Assembly: GCF_001044425.1 (NCBI RefSeq)
Contig: NZ_LFML01000060.1
Span: 36,588 to 100,587 of the forward strand
From: Streptomyces roseus
Lineage (GTDB): Bacteria > Actinomycetota > Actinomycetes > Streptomycetales > Streptomycetaceae
DNA: 64,000 nt
Direction of reading: 5' to 3'
The notes beneath the pieces were generated by a model. The model ran no database searches, was not told the origin of the DNA, and saw nothing but the letters and a program-made list of their open reading frames with translations. Position 1 is the stretch's first letter. Each line of letters begins with the position of its first letter. Both the position numbers and the translations under genes were made by a program. Below, piece after piece: positions 1 through 8,041 of this stretch.

Positions 1-336
1 GTGGCACCGGGCATCCTGCTGCTCCCCGCGCCGGGCCACACCCCCGGGCAGGTCGCGGTGGAACTGCGCGGCAGCCACCGCCGCGCCCTGATCACCGGCG
101 ACAGCGTCCACCACCCCGTACAGCTGTCCCACCCCCACGTGAGCAGCTGCGTCGACATCGACCCCGCCCTGGCCGTCCGTACCCGCGCGCGGCTGCTCGA
201 CGCCCTGGCGGACACCGACGCACTGCTGCTGGGCACCCACTTCCCGCGGCCCACCGGCGGCACCGTCCGCCGGGAGAACGGGCGCTACCGGCTGCTCGCC
301 GAGCACGGCGTCGAGATCCCGGCCACCGCGGCCTGA
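1..336 (+). CDS. MBL-fold metallo-hydrolase, C-terminal part (5' end cut by window)
   Basis: This is the 3' end of a metallo-beta-lactamase-fold hydrolase; the true start lies outside the window. The visible 111 residues contain GHTPGQ near residue 12 and TGDSVHHP near residue 33, which are the third metal-binding histidine motif and the metal-bridging aspartate motif of the fold. A final GTHF near residue 79 is the last metal-ligand histidine of the family. The catalytic HxHxDH motif should be upstream. The substrate cannot be read from this part; many Streptomyces members are uncharacterised. It is followed by about 175 bases and then the AtzG-like/amidase pair on the same strand. Confidence 0.85.
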   Translation: MAPGILLLPAPGHTPGQVAVELRGSHRRALITGDSVHHPVQLSHPHVSSCVDIDPALAVRTRARLLDALADTDALLLGTHFPRPTGGTVRRENGRYRLLAEHGVEIPATAA

Positions 337-511
337 CCTCGTACCCGGCTCGCTCCGCGTGGCCGGCGTCCCGGCCGCCGGGCAATCGCGGCGTCCGCAC
401 CAGCTGCCGCGACCGCGGCGCCAGCGGCGCCTGCGGAAACCCAAAAGCGAATCCTTGGCCTTGAGGCCTCGACCACTCCGCCGCTCCGGCTTCCACCGAG
501 GGAGAACCTCC

Positions 512-721
512 ATGTCCGCCATCGAACTCACACCAGCCGAGGCCGCACGCTGGGCCGCCCGCGCCGGACTCGTCCTGCCCGCCGAACGCCACGCCGCGGT
601 CGCGGCGGTCGCCAACCACATCCAATGCGTCGTGGCGGTCCTGCGCGAGCTGGACTTCGCGGACGTCCCGCCCGCCTCGGCGTACCGCGCCGGAGAGGAG
701 AAGCACGATGGAGCCGTATGA
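512..721 (+). CDS. AtzG-like small subunit (DUF4089 type)
   Basis: This 69-residue protein looks like the small GatC-like helical partner (AtzG/DUF4089 type) that pairs with an AtzE/GatA-type amidase. It starts MSAIELTPAEAARWA with a conserved-looking LPAERHAAV helix and ends EEKHDGAV. The ATG at 512 follows a GGAGAA ribosome site at 501. The end overlaps the amidase start by 14 bases, which strongly suggests translational coupling and a hetero-oligomer. In the family, AtzG stabilises the amidase AtzE in nitrogen-heterocycle breakdown. Family assignment rests on size, position and character rather than a diagnostic motif. Confidence 0.7.
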   Translation: MSAIELTPAEAARWAARAGLVLPAERHAAVAAVANHIQCVVAVLRELDFADVPPASAYRAGEEKHDGAV

Positions 722-2099
722 GCTGTCCCTCGCCGCCGCCGCGGACGCGATACGTGCCCGGCGGCTGTCCCCCGTCGAACTGGTCGACTCCGTCCTCGAC
801 CGCATCGAGGAGGCTGAGCCGCACCTCGGCGCCTACGTCACGGTCACCGCGGAGCAGGCGCGCCGGGCGGCGGCTTATGCCGAGCAGGAAGCGGCGCGAG
901 GCCGTTGGCGGGGACCGCTGCACGGCATCCCGATGGGGCTCAAGGACCTGATCGACGTCGCCGGGATGGCCACCACGGCCAGTTCCCGGGTCCGCGCCGA
1001 GCACCGCGCGACGGCGGACAGCACCGTCGCGGCGCGACTGGGCGCAGCCGGCGCGATCCTGCTCGGCAAGACCCACACCCACGAGTTCGCGTTCGGCCTG
1101 ACCACCCCGCAGACCCGCAACGCCTGGGACCGCGGCCGGGTCGCCGGTGGTTCGAGCGGCGGTTCCGCGGTCGCCGTCGCGTCCGGCACCGCCACCTTCG
1201 CCCTGGGCACCGACACCGGAGGGTCCATCCGGGTCCCCGCCGCGCTCAACGGGGTCGTGGGCCTCAAGCCGACCTACGGCCTCGTCCCCCGTCACGGCGT
1301 CACCTCCCTGTCCTGGTCGCTGGACCACGTCGGCCCGATCACCCGCACCGTGGAGGACGCGGCCCTGGTCCTCGCCACGCTGGGCGGACACGATCCGCGC
1401 GATCCCGCCTCGCTGTCCGTGCCCGCCGCGGACTACCGGCCCGGTGCCGACACGGACCTGACGGGGCTGCGCGTCGGCCTGCCGCGCTCGTACTACTTCG
1501 ACCACGTCCACCCCCAGGTGGAAACCGCCGTCAGGAACGCCATCGGGCAGCTCGAAGCCCTGGGCGCCCAGCTCGTCGAGGTCGACATCCCGATGACCCG
1601 CTACATCCGGGCCACACAGTGGGGCCTGATGGTGCCGGAGGCCGGCGCCTACCACGAAGCCGGCCTGCGCACGGTCCCCGAGCTGTACCAGGAGGACGTA
1701 CGCATCCTCCTGGAGGCGAGCGAAATGATGAGCGCGGGTGACTACCTGCGCGCTCAGCGCTCGCGCACGCTGATGCGCGCGGAGTGGTCACGGATGCTGG
1801 AGGAGGTCGACGTGATCGCCGCCCCCGGCGTCCCGATGACCGCGGTCGGGGCCGCCGAGGAGACGGTCACCTGGCCCGACGGCACGATCGAGAGCGTCTC
1901 CGACGCCTACGTGCGCCTGTGCGCCCCCGCCAACATCACCGGAGTACCCGCCCTGACCGTCCCGGTCGGCCATGACGCGGCGGGCATGCCCATCGGCATG
2001 CAGTTGCTCGGCCGGCCCCTCGGTGAGCCCACGCTCCTGCGGGTGGGTCACGCCTACGAGCAGACGCAACCCGCCCGGGCACTGGCCACAGCGGCCTGA
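708..2099 (+). CDS. AtzE/GatA-family amidase
   Basis: This is an amidase-signature hydrolase of 463 residues, the usual length for GatA/AtzE-like enzymes. The Ser-cisSer-Lys triad is visible: Lys79 in GIPMGLKD, Ser149 in GGSSGGS and Ser173 in DTGGSIR. The 24-residue Ser-Ser spacing is canonical. It overlaps the AtzG-like gene by 14 bases, so the two are probably co-translated and form a complex. Members of this group hydrolyse small amides such as carboxybiuret, or act as GatA; the dedicated small subunit points to the AtzE branch. The substrate is not readable from sequence. Confidence 0.88.
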   Translation: MEPYELSLAAAADAIRARRLSPVELVDSVLDRIEEAEPHLGAYVTVTAEQARRAAAYAEQEAARGRWRGPLHGIPMGLKDLIDVAGMATTASSRVRAEHRATADSTVAARLGAAGAILLGKTHTHEFAFGLTTPQTRNAWDRGRVAGGSSGGSAVAVASGTATFALGTDTGGSIRVPAALNGVVGLKPTYGLVPRHGVTSLSWSLDHVGPITRTVEDAALVLATLGGHDPRDPASLSVPAADYRPGADTDLTGLRVGLPRSYYFDHVHPQVETAVRNAIGQLEALGAQLVEVDIPMTRYIRATQWGLMVPEAGAYHEAGLRTVPELYQEDVRILLEASEMMSAGDYLRAQRSRTLMRAEWSRMLEEVDVIAAPGVPMTAVGAAEETVTWPDGTIESVSDAYVRLCAPANITGVPALTVPVGHDAAGMPIGMQLLGRPLGEPTLLRVGHAYEQTQPARALATAA

Positions 2100-2184
2100 T
2101 CCTCCGCACTACCCGGGTGTGAGGGGCCGCCTCGGTGCGCGAGGCGGACCTTTGGCCTGGCGCACCGTGTCCGCCGCATGCCTG

Positions 2185-2203
2185 TTCGGTTAGGCTGACC
2201 TTC
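2185..2203 (+). promoter_or_regulatory. Iron-box-like site (DmdR/IdeR type)
   Basis: The 19-base stretch TTCGGTTAGGCTGACCTTC matches the actinobacterial iron box TTAGGTTAGGCTAACCTAA at 15 of 19 positions, including the whole core GGTTAGGCT-ACCT. It lies in the 306-base gap between the amidase and the DedA-like gene, about 200 bases before the latter's start. The placement suggests a DtxR-family (DmdR1/IdeR) regulated promoter for the downstream gene. Only the pattern match supports this. Confidence 0.5.
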
Positions 2204-2405
2204 CCTGGCGTGCGGAGACCGGCGTACGGGTTCGGGTTCGGGTGTCACAGGTGGCTGCGGCAACCCACGGAGCGGAACGGGCAGAGGCGGGCGCAGGTGA
2301 GGGACGATGACCGGACTCGAGCGCGTCGCGCGCCGGGTGGGGCGGGGACGCTCCCGCGGGTGAGGGGGGACGCGGGTTCCGGCCCTGCGCCCGGGACGAG
2401 GTGCC

Positions 2406-2888
2406 GTGGATAAGGTCGCGCTCACGGCCGGGGCCCTGTACGCCATCGTCCTGCTGCGCGCGGGAGGAACGTTCGCCGTCGGGTGGCTCGCCGGTGCCGG
2501 TGCCCGGCGTACCCGGTTCGCCGGGCGCGTCTCCTCGGCCAAGTTCCGGCGCGCCGAGCGGGCGATCCAGCGGTGGGGCGCACCGGTGGTCGCCGTCTCC
2601 TTCCTGACCGTCGGTTTCCAGACCGCCGCCAACTTCCTCGCCGGCAGCATGCGCATGCCGTTGCCGCGCTACCTCCCGGCCCTCTTCCTGGGCGGGGCGG
2701 CCTGGGCGCTGATCTACGCGACCGCGGGGCTCGGCGTGCTCGAAGTACTGGGGAGGCTCTTCGCCCGGCACACGGCCCTGGGAGCCTCCGCCGTGGCCGT
2801 CCTCCTCTTGCTCACCGTGTGCGGGGTGGTGGCCTACCGCAGAAGGGCCGTCCCGGCGCCCGGTGACACCGTGGCCGAAGAATCATGA
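2406..2888 (+). CDS. DedA-like (VTT domain) membrane protein
   Basis: This 160-residue integral membrane protein resembles the DedA/SNARE-associated family: it has several hydrophobic segments (roughly residues 8-30, 58-78, 92-115 and 124-145) and the family-like arginine stretch FAGRVSSAKFRRAERAIQR before a GAPVV segment. DedA proteins act as polytopic transporters or scramblases of lipid carriers. It is shorter than a typical 200-residue DedA, and the N-terminus could be mis-set. GTG at 2406 follows a GACGAGG site. An iron-box-like sequence lies 200 bases upstream. Confidence 0.72.
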   Translation: MDKVALTAGALYAIVLLRAGGTFAVGWLAGAGARRTRFAGRVSSAKFRRAERAIQRWGAPVVAVSFLTVGFQTAANFLAGSMRMPLPRYLPALFLGGAAWALIYATAGLGVLEVLGRLFARHTALGASAVAVLLLLTVCGVVAYRRRAVPAPGDTVAEES

Positions 2889-3023
2889 GCTCCGGCACCG
2901 CGCCGATTGCGGAGCGGCGGCGGACGACCACGTCGAACGGTGGCCTCCCGTCGGGCTCCGTCGGACGGTTGAGCGTACCGAGGGGAGACCGGCGGGAGGG
3001 CGAGCCAGGGGCGTGAAGGACGG

Positions 3024-3230
3024 CTAGCCGATGCCGCCGAACAGTTTCACGACCCCCATCGCGCTCGCTTTCATCTCCTCCGTGATGGGGTGGCCGACCT
3101 CCGACTGGGCGAGCTGCTCGATGCCCGCCAGGCCGCCTCCCGAGACGAAGAGGTTGGTCGCATCGACGAACTCGGCATCGGCACCATCACTGATGGGCCC
3201 GTCCGACACCCGGGCGAAATCGGTCATCAT
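3024..3230 (-). CDS. Small hypothetical protein
   Basis: This 68-residue protein of unknown function is read from ATG at 3230 because GAGGAA sits six bases upstream; an immediately following second ATG is an equal choice. It is acidic at the N-terminus and ends in a glycine-rich, amphipathic part (LFVSGGGLAGIEQLAQ then VVKLFGGIG). The open frame continues upstream to 3269 without a better ribosome site. Its neighbours are unrelated single genes. It may be a small secreted-type or R-body-like peptide, but I find no family signature that proves this. Confidence 0.5.
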   Translation of the reverse strand: MMTDFARVSDGPISDGADAEFVDATNLFVSGGGLAGIEQLAQSEVGHPITEEMKASAMGVVKLFGGIG

Positions 3231-3426
3231 CTGTTCCTCTCGTGCGCACTGACGCGCGAATCGCGTCACCCACTACCGGTTCCCGGACCACGCCGACGGC
3301 CAAGCATCCGTCAGCCACATGGCCGCTCCGGTCCTCGGCCCCCAGTCCCCCCGCGGACCGGCCACCGGGGACCGGAGCCGGGGCGCAGGGGGTGTCCGGA
3401 CGTGGATGAGGGGCAGGTTGGGTCAC

Positions 3427-3648
3427 ATGGACCAGGAACGAGAAACCCACGTGCCCGCGACACCGGAACCGGAGCTGCCCCCGAAGGTTCCCGAGAGCGC
3501 GGACGCCGTCACTCCCGACCTTCCCCCGCTGGACCCTCCCGCGCCCGACCTGCGTGCGGCCAAGGAGTCGCACGACGAGGGGAGCGCACCGCAGACCGAG
3601 AAGGCCCATCCTGTCGAGGAACCCGCGCCCGAGGAGCCCACGGGCTGA
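3427..3648 (+). CDS. Small proline/glutamate-rich hypothetical protein
   Basis: This 73-residue protein is made largely of Pro, Glu, Ala and Asp (for example PATPEPELPPKVPESADA and VEEPAPEEPTG), so it is likely unstructured and strongly acidic. It has no signal peptide or membrane segment. The ATG at 3427 is preceded by GGGGCAGGTTGG, a modest ribosome site. It converges with the ABM-like gene 23 bases away. A real gene is plausible because the composition is protein-like and the frame ends cleanly before the convergent neighbour, but coding is not certain. Confidence 0.45.
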   Translation: MDQERETHVPATPEPELPPKVPESADAVTPDLPPLDPPAPDLRAAKESHDEGSAPQTEKAHPVEEPAPEEPTG

Positions 3649-3671
3649 GCTCCCGGCTTGAGGGCTCGGCC

Positions 3672-3980
3672 TCAGCCGATGGTCTTGCGGTCCTGGACGT
3701 CGCAGTCGATGTAGACCGGCGGCCTGGTCATCAGCGCCGAGAGCTGCTGAGCCAGCTCGTTGGTCTCGGGCGCGTTGCTGTTGGCCATCGCGGCCTCGTA
3801 GGAATCGAACTCGACGACGGCAAGGTAGCGGTTGGGGTTGGCCCGGTCCTTGAGCAGGGTGCGGGAGTCGGGGGCACCGGTCCGTCCCTGCGAGCGGGCC
3901 TGCTCCTCGTAGGAGCGCATGAGATCGCGCACCTCGTCGATGCGCTCGGTCTCGAAATCGATGATCTGGGCGAACTTCAT
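3672..3980 (-). CDS. ABM-like dimeric alpha/beta-barrel protein
   Basis: This 102-residue protein starts MKFAQIIDFETERIDEVRDLM and carries NRYLAVVEFDSYEAAMANS, a pattern typical of small dimeric ferredoxin-like (antibiotic-biosynthesis-monooxygenase-type) barrels: a beta-strand, an 'E..dE..' helix, then VVEFDSYEAA. The ATG at 3980 follows a perfect AGGAGGAA at good spacing. No catalytic residues can be named, and many Streptomyces members are uncharacterised. It stands alone, convergent with the small acidic gene. Confidence 0.6.
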   Translation of the reverse strand: MKFAQIIDFETERIDEVRDLMRSYEEQARSQGRTGAPDSRTLLKDRANPNRYLAVVEFDSYEAAMANSNAPETNELAQQLSALMTRPPVYIDCDVQDRKTIG

Positions 3981-4245
3981 GCTTCCGGTTCCTCCTGGCG
4001 CGTGCCGGCCTCGCGGGTGAGGGCCTTGCTGGCGCCAGCAAACACCGCCGCGCGGGCCACCCGCGGCCCCCACGCCCGTCACGCGCCGCGATTCCACGAG
4101 GTTGGCCGGTAGCGGGCGAACCCGGTCATGCGGGCCCGGGCGATGGACTCGGACCGCGGCGGCGATCCGACCGCTCCCGGCTGCCGCTCCGTACGGACTG
4201 CGCGACCAGTGTCGCCATCCGCCCTGGGGTCGGGAGCGCCGGGGG

Positions 4246-4983
4246 GTGAGTACGGCTACTCATGACCGGCGCTCGGCAGCGGCCGACGATGTGGGAACCA
4301 CCGGAACCGGTGCGGAACCCACCCGAACGAGGCCCTCCATGCTCAGCCGAATCGCCGCCGCAGTCGTCCCCGTTGCCGGACGGCTGACCGTCACCTCCGA
4401 AACCGCGGCGGGTCCCGGCGCCGGCAGCATCCTGGTGGCCAACCACACCTCGCTCGCCGATCCGGCCGTCGTGATCGCGGCGCTGCGCCGCTACCGGGTC
4501 GAGCCCGTCGTCATGGCCACCGCCGGCTTGTGGCGGCTGCCACTGCTCGGAGCGGCGCTGCGCCGCGAGGGGCACATCCCGGTCCGGCGCGGAACCGCCC
4601 GCGCCGCTGAGTGCCTCGACGCCGCGGCGGCCGCACTCGCGGCCGGGCGCTGCGTCCTGCTCTACGGAGAAGGCCGGCTGCCCGAACGCACCGACGTGGG
4701 CGAGGCCGCGCCCGGGCCCTTCCGCAGCGGCCCGGCGCGACTGGCCGCCATGACCGGAGCACCGCTGGTCCCGGTCGGCCAGGCAGGCTCGCGGCGGCTG
4801 TGCTCCGGCGGCGTGGCCAAACAACTCGCGGGAGCCGTGACCGCGCCGCTGCGACGGCCCGGCCTGCACGTGCACATCGGCGTGCCGATGCGCGTTCCGG
4901 GCCCGCTCCCGGAAGCGACGCTCCGCATCCGGGCCGCCGTCAACTCCGCGTGGGAGAGCGCGATCCGCGCCCAGAGCCGATAG
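4246..4983 (+). CDS. Lysophospholipid acyltransferase family (PlsC-like)
   Basis: This protein of about 245 residues is a PlsC-type acyltransferase that moves acyl groups to lysophospholipids. The catalytic HX4D motif is NHTSLAD (His67, Asp72). It is followed by GHIPVRRGT near residue 109 and YGEGRL near residue 140, the family's substrate-binding blocks, the latter standing in for the usual PEGTR. I chose GTG at 4246, close to a GGGGGG tract; ATG at 4339 is an alternative that keeps the whole domain. It is probably membrane-peripheral. No partner genes adjoin it. Confidence 0.82.
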   Translation: MSTATHDRRSAAADDVGTTGTGAEPTRTRPSMLSRIAAAVVPVAGRLTVTSETAAGPGAGSILVANHTSLADPAVVIAALRRYRVEPVVMATAGLWRLPLLGAALRREGHIPVRRGTARAAECLDAAAAALAAGRCVLLYGEGRLPERTDVGEAAPGPFRSGPARLAAMTGAPLVPVGQAGSRRLCSGGVAKQLAGAVTAPLRRPGLHVHIGVPMRVPGPLPEATLRIRAAVNSAWESAIRAQSR

Positions 4984-5029
4984 CGCCCCGCAGGGTGTCG
5001 TCGCCCGCGCGCCGGCCGCGGGGATCCCG

Positions 5030-5362
5030 TTACGCCTGCCAGGGCGGCCGGGGGCCGTGACGCATCGTCTCGTCGCGGATCACATTGCGGTGTTCCTCGT
5101 AAACCAGCCTCGCGTCATCGCTCGGGAGCGCCCCGGTGGCGAGGCCGCAGGCGCAGGTCACGACGGTGAGACCGCGGGGCGTGCGCGGCGTGTGCCCCTC
5201 GGGACCGGCCCCGGTTTCACCGGCGGGGCTCTCGTACCGGAGGCTGTGGCGGTACAGCGGCTTACGGGCCTCTCTCGGGGTACTGGCGGTGTCGTCGTGG
5301 CCGTTGTAGCCATCGGCGCTGTCGGTGCTGGTCAGGTCAACGGGGAAGCGGTGCTCGGTCAT
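5030..5362 (-). CDS. Hypothetical protein
   Basis: This 110-residue protein of unknown function starts MTEHRFPVDLTSTDSADGYNG. It is hydrophilic and rich in Asp, Arg and Thr. The C-terminal half has VVTCACGLATG, a small-residue segment with two cysteines, followed by EEHRNVIRDETMRHGPRP. There is no signal peptide. A GTG at 5410 would add 16 residues and has a GACGGGGAC-like ribosome site, so the start is uncertain. It is convergent with the acyltransferase gene. Confidence 0.55.
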   Translation of the reverse strand: MTEHRFPVDLTSTDSADGYNGHDDTASTPREARKPLYRHSLRYESPAGETGAGPEGHTPRTPRGLTVVTCACGLATGALPSDDARLVYEEHRNVIRDETMRHGPRPPWQA

Positions 5363-5555
5363 GTCCACAGTGTGGCCGCCTGCGAGCGACCCCGGCTGCT
5401 CCCACCCCACGTCCCCGTCATCCGCGCGCCGGTATCCGGCGCAATCCGGGCTTCCGGGTCCGGTCCTCGACGAGCGGGACCGACCACGACCTGTGTCCGC
5501 GCGGTTCCCGCACGTTCCCGCGCGTCTTCCGGGCTCCGCGCCGCATCATGGAGAC

Positions 5556-5954
5556 ATGGGCGACCGCGAGGACTTCCTGACCTGGATCGAGACCGATCTG
5601 TACCGGGCGGAGACCGCGCTGCACGACGGCGACCCGGAGCCCAGGCGGGCGCTCTGGTCGCACGAGGAACCGGTCAGTGTGCTGGGCGCATGGCGCAATG
5701 CCCGCGGCCTGGCGGAGGTCGACGCCCTCTTCACCGCCCTCGGTGCATCCTTCTCGCACTGCACCTCGTACGCGTTCGAGCTACTGGCGTACGACGTCGT
5801 GGGCGACATGGCCTACACGGCCGGCCTGGAGCACGTCAGCACCTCCGTCGACGGGAAACCGCGCACGTACACGCTGCGGGCCACCCAGGTGTACCGCCGT
5901 GAGAACGCGGCGTGGCGGGTGGCCCACCGCCACGGAGACACGGTCACGCAGTGA
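5556..5954 (+). CDS. SnoaL/NTF2-like protein (DUF4440 type)
   Basis: This 132-residue protein has the NTF2-like cone-fold pattern: an N-terminal helix (DFLTWIETDLYRAETALHDGD), then HEEPVSVLGAW, a long middle helix (GLAEVDALFTALGASF) and C-terminal strands ending YRRENAAWRVAHRHGDT. This W+VAHRH ending is typical of DUF4440/SnoaL-like proteins, many of which are binding or isomerase folds of unknown substrate. The ATG at 5556 is the first that starts the conserved domain. Its neighbours give no clue to function. Confidence 0.7.
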   Translation: MGDREDFLTWIETDLYRAETALHDGDPEPRRALWSHEEPVSVLGAWRNARGLAEVDALFTALGASFSHCTSYAFELLAYDVVGDMAYTAGLEHVSTSVDGKPRTYTLRATQVYRRENAAWRVAHRHGDTVTQ

Positions 5955-6013
5955 CGGCAGGGACGGAACGGCGGGACGGGATGCGGCCACAGCTGACGGC
6001 CGAGTCGGGCAGC

Positions 6014-6244
6014 TCAGCCGGTGGCGAGTACGGAATCGTCCAGCGGGCCCGCGCCCGGCAGGTGGTGTCGGGCGGCGATCAGGGCCGCGTGCACGTCCGT
6101 CGTGCCGGTGGCGACGCACAGGGCTCGCTCGACGTCCTCGATCTCCTTGCGTACGGGCGAGCCGCCTTCCGCCGCGTCGAGGAGGGACAGCGCCCAGTAA
6201 CGGTCGACGAGCCCGGGGAGCACGGCCGGGTGAGCCATCAACAT
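6014..6244 (-). CDS. DUF5133 domain protein
   Basis: This 76-residue protein begins MLMAHPAVLPGLVDRYWALSL, the characteristic start of the Streptomyces DUF5133 family, in which HP(A/S)VLR-LV-RYE heads a two-helix protein that is common near stress and regulatory genes. The rest is helical (VRKEIEDVERALCVATGT, then DVHAALIAARHHL). Function is unknown; many are assumed to be small regulators. ATG at 6244 is used, and an in-frame ATG lies two codons later. It is convergent with the NTF2-like gene and divergent from the next small gene. Confidence 0.72.
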   Translation of the reverse strand: MLMAHPAVLPGLVDRYWALSLLDAAEGGSPVRKEIEDVERALCVATGTTDVHAALIAARHHLPGAGPLDDSVLATG

Positions 6245-6444
6245 GGGCGGTTGCCTTTCGCCGGGGATCGATCATGTGACCGTCGCATACCCAGTCGATC
6301 ACCGTCGAACCCCCGCCCAGCCGACTCGTTCGCATGGCGCGCCAGCGGGTCGGAACGACTCCGGCGGACCGGTTCGCCAAGGTGAGGCATGGGTGCGGCG
6401 GCACAGGAAGAACGAGACCACGTCACTACGCGGTAAGGCTGGAC

Positions 6445-6675
6445 ATGGACGAGAAGAAGCAGCAGCCGAAAAGCCCGGATGATCCGGAAACGCTCTCCGA
6501 CGAGGAGATGATGAGAATGATCAATGAAATCCTCGACAGCGTCCCACCCGAGCAGGCTGAGGACTGCCTCCTCGCCATCGCCGACGGGAGGGCCGCTCCC
6601 CACAGCGTCCCGGTCGAACTGACCCCCGGCCAAGCCAACAACCTCCTCCTCTTCCTCCACCGCGGCGGCGGCTGA
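6445..6675 (+). CDS. Small hypothetical protein
   Basis: This 76-residue hydrophilic protein starts MDEKKQQPKSPDDPETLSDEE, a charged disordered head, followed by a helix (MMRMINEILDSVPPEQAEDCLLAIADG) and a short C-terminal segment, ELTPGQANNLLLFLHRGGG. It contains no membrane segment. I recognise no family. The ATG at 6445 is preceded by GTAAGGCTGG, a weak ribosome site. It is divergent from the DUF5133 gene across a roughly 200-base gap that holds nothing I recognise. Confidence 0.5.
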   Translation: MDEKKQQPKSPDDPETLSDEEMMRMINEILDSVPPEQAEDCLLAIADGRAAPHSVPVELTPGQANNLLLFLHRGGG

Positions 6676-6853
6676 TTCCGCAGCCGCAGGCCGGCACCGG
6701 CGGTGCCACAGCGGGAGCCGGAGCCGGTACGTCATGGTCGTGTCACCGGTGCGATACAGCGCCGTCCCCACGGGAACTCCCGCGGCCCGCTCCACCGTGC
6801 CTGTCGGCGTGCGGGCCGGCACGGCACCGGTCGCCATCCCAGGGAGGTTCCCG

Positions 6854-7537
6854 ATGCAGTACACCGAAGGCGTCCGACGTACCTCGTCCGTACTGGTGCT
6901 CGCGGCCGCGGCCGCCGCCCTGATGACGGGCTGCACCCCCACCGGCGACGCCGGCGCGGCCGACGGGCCGACGCGATCCGTCCGGTCGCCCGCCCCCGGG
7001 ACCGCCGCGGGCGGCAGCGGCTCCGGCGGCACGGGAACGGCGAAGCCCGCCGTCCCGGCCTCCCCCACCCCCGCCGTGTCCGGCGGCAAGACGAAGCCCT
7101 GCACGAGTGGCGACGTGAAGGTCGCCGAGGCCCGCCAGGCTGCCGTCCGGCCCCCGGGGACGGGAACGGGCGCTGCGGTCGTCGCCGTCGCCAACGTCTC
7201 CAAGAGCACCTGCACGCTCCAGGGATTCCCCACCGTGGCGGGCGCGGGCAACGGGTCCCCGGGCAAAAACGTACCGCTGGCCACGACCCACAGCGGCTCG
7301 GTCGCCACGGTCTCCCTTGCCCCGGGTGCCCGCGCCTGGACCAAACTCACCTTCGTGAACGTGCAGGGCGAGGCCGACGGTTACTGCGTCTCCGGCGCGA
7401 CGCCCGCCTCGTTCCCCACGCTCGTCGTCGGGATCCCGGGGGCGGGCGCGCACCAGACCGCCCTCGATGACGGAGTCTTCGCCCTGTGCGACAACAAGGC
7501 CACGGTCACGGCCTATTCGGCGACGAAGCCCTCGTGA
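6854..7537 (+). CDS. DUF4232 lipoprotein
   Basis: This 227-residue lipoprotein has a signal peptide ending in the lipobox LMTGC (Cys25), then a Ser/Gly/Pro-rich linker and a DUF4232 domain: C-terminal of residue 80 the pattern is PCTSGDVKVAEARQAA, NVSKSTCTLQGFPTV, TTHSGSVATVSLAPGARAW and a late YCVSGATP. DUF4232 proteins are surface-anchored Streptomyces proteins of unknown role, with two disulfide-type cysteines. The ATG at 6854 follows AGGGAGG. A purely cell-surface function is inferred. Confidence 0.82.
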   Translation: MQYTEGVRRTSSVLVLAAAAAALMTGCTPTGDAGAADGPTRSVRSPAPGTAAGGSGSGGTGTAKPAVPASPTPAVSGGKTKPCTSGDVKVAEARQAAVRPPGTGTGAAVVAVANVSKSTCTLQGFPTVAGAGNGSPGKNVPLATTHSGSVATVSLAPGARAWTKLTFVNVQGEADGYCVSGATPASFPTLVVGIPGAGAHQTALDDGVFALCDNKATVTAYSATKPS

Positions 7538-7595
7538 CGCCCTTCGGTGCGCCCTGACCCCCCGGCGGGCAGCGCGTACGCACGTCAGCGGCGGC

Positions 7596-8012
7596 TCAGA
7601 TCTCCTTGGTGGCGTTCAAGCGGGTGATGTCCGCCGCGTAGGCGGCGGTGCGGAGCGTGGCGGTTCCCGATACGTACAGGCCGGTGCCGAGGATCGCGAA
7701 GGGGAGGGAGAGCAGGAGGCCGGCGGTGATGGGCCCCCAGTCGCGCTCGGCGTCGCAGCGCTCCCCCGTGTCCGCGCGGTAGGACACCGCGAACCTCCCG
7801 TCCTGGTGGAAGGCGCGGGACTCGCACTCGACGGACTTCAGGTGCGCGCCCTCGTCAACGCTGAAGGGGAAGACGAGCAGGTAGCCCAGCCAGAGCCAGA
7901 TCAGCACGGCCGCGGCCATCAGCCCCCGGCCCCAGCCTTGTTGGCGCAGGCCCCGCACCCGGAATTCCCGGTCGTACACCTGCGCCAACGAGTTCATGGG
8001 GGTGACATTCAT
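7596..8012 (-). CDS. Small membrane protein, hypothetical
   Basis: This 138-residue protein has two membrane segments, about residues 31-51 (LMAAAVLIWLWLGYLLVFPF) and 96-112 (ITAGLLLSLPFAILGTG). Between them is a hydrophilic loop with two cysteines (VECESRAF and DTGERCDAE), a topology compatible with an external loop carrying a disulfide. The N-terminus is basic. An alternative ATG at 7997 shortens it by five residues. I recognise no family. It sits downstream of the NADH dehydrogenase-like gene on the same strand with a 29-base gap, so the two could be co-transcribed. Confidence 0.6.
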   Translation of the reverse strand: MNVTPMNSLAQVYDREFRVRGLRQQGWGRGLMAAAVLIWLWLGYLLVFPFSVDEGAHLKSVECESRAFHQDGRFAVSYRADTGERCDAERDWGPITAGLLLSLPFAILGTGLYVSGTATLRTAAYAADITRLNATKEI

Positions 8013-8041
8013 GGGAGCGAACCTAGCGCAGGCCCACGCCG

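Noticed and set aside
528..1655. A long minus-strand open frame opposite the amidase.
   Set aside because: It has shadow-type composition (Arg/Gly/Pro/Ala) and no motif. Codon bias supports the + strand amidase with its catalytic triad.
3024..3269. Small gene considered as an R-body (RebB-like) protein.
   Set aside because: The size fits, but the RebB signature (the NVKVLG-type segment) is not present, so it is left as hypothetical.
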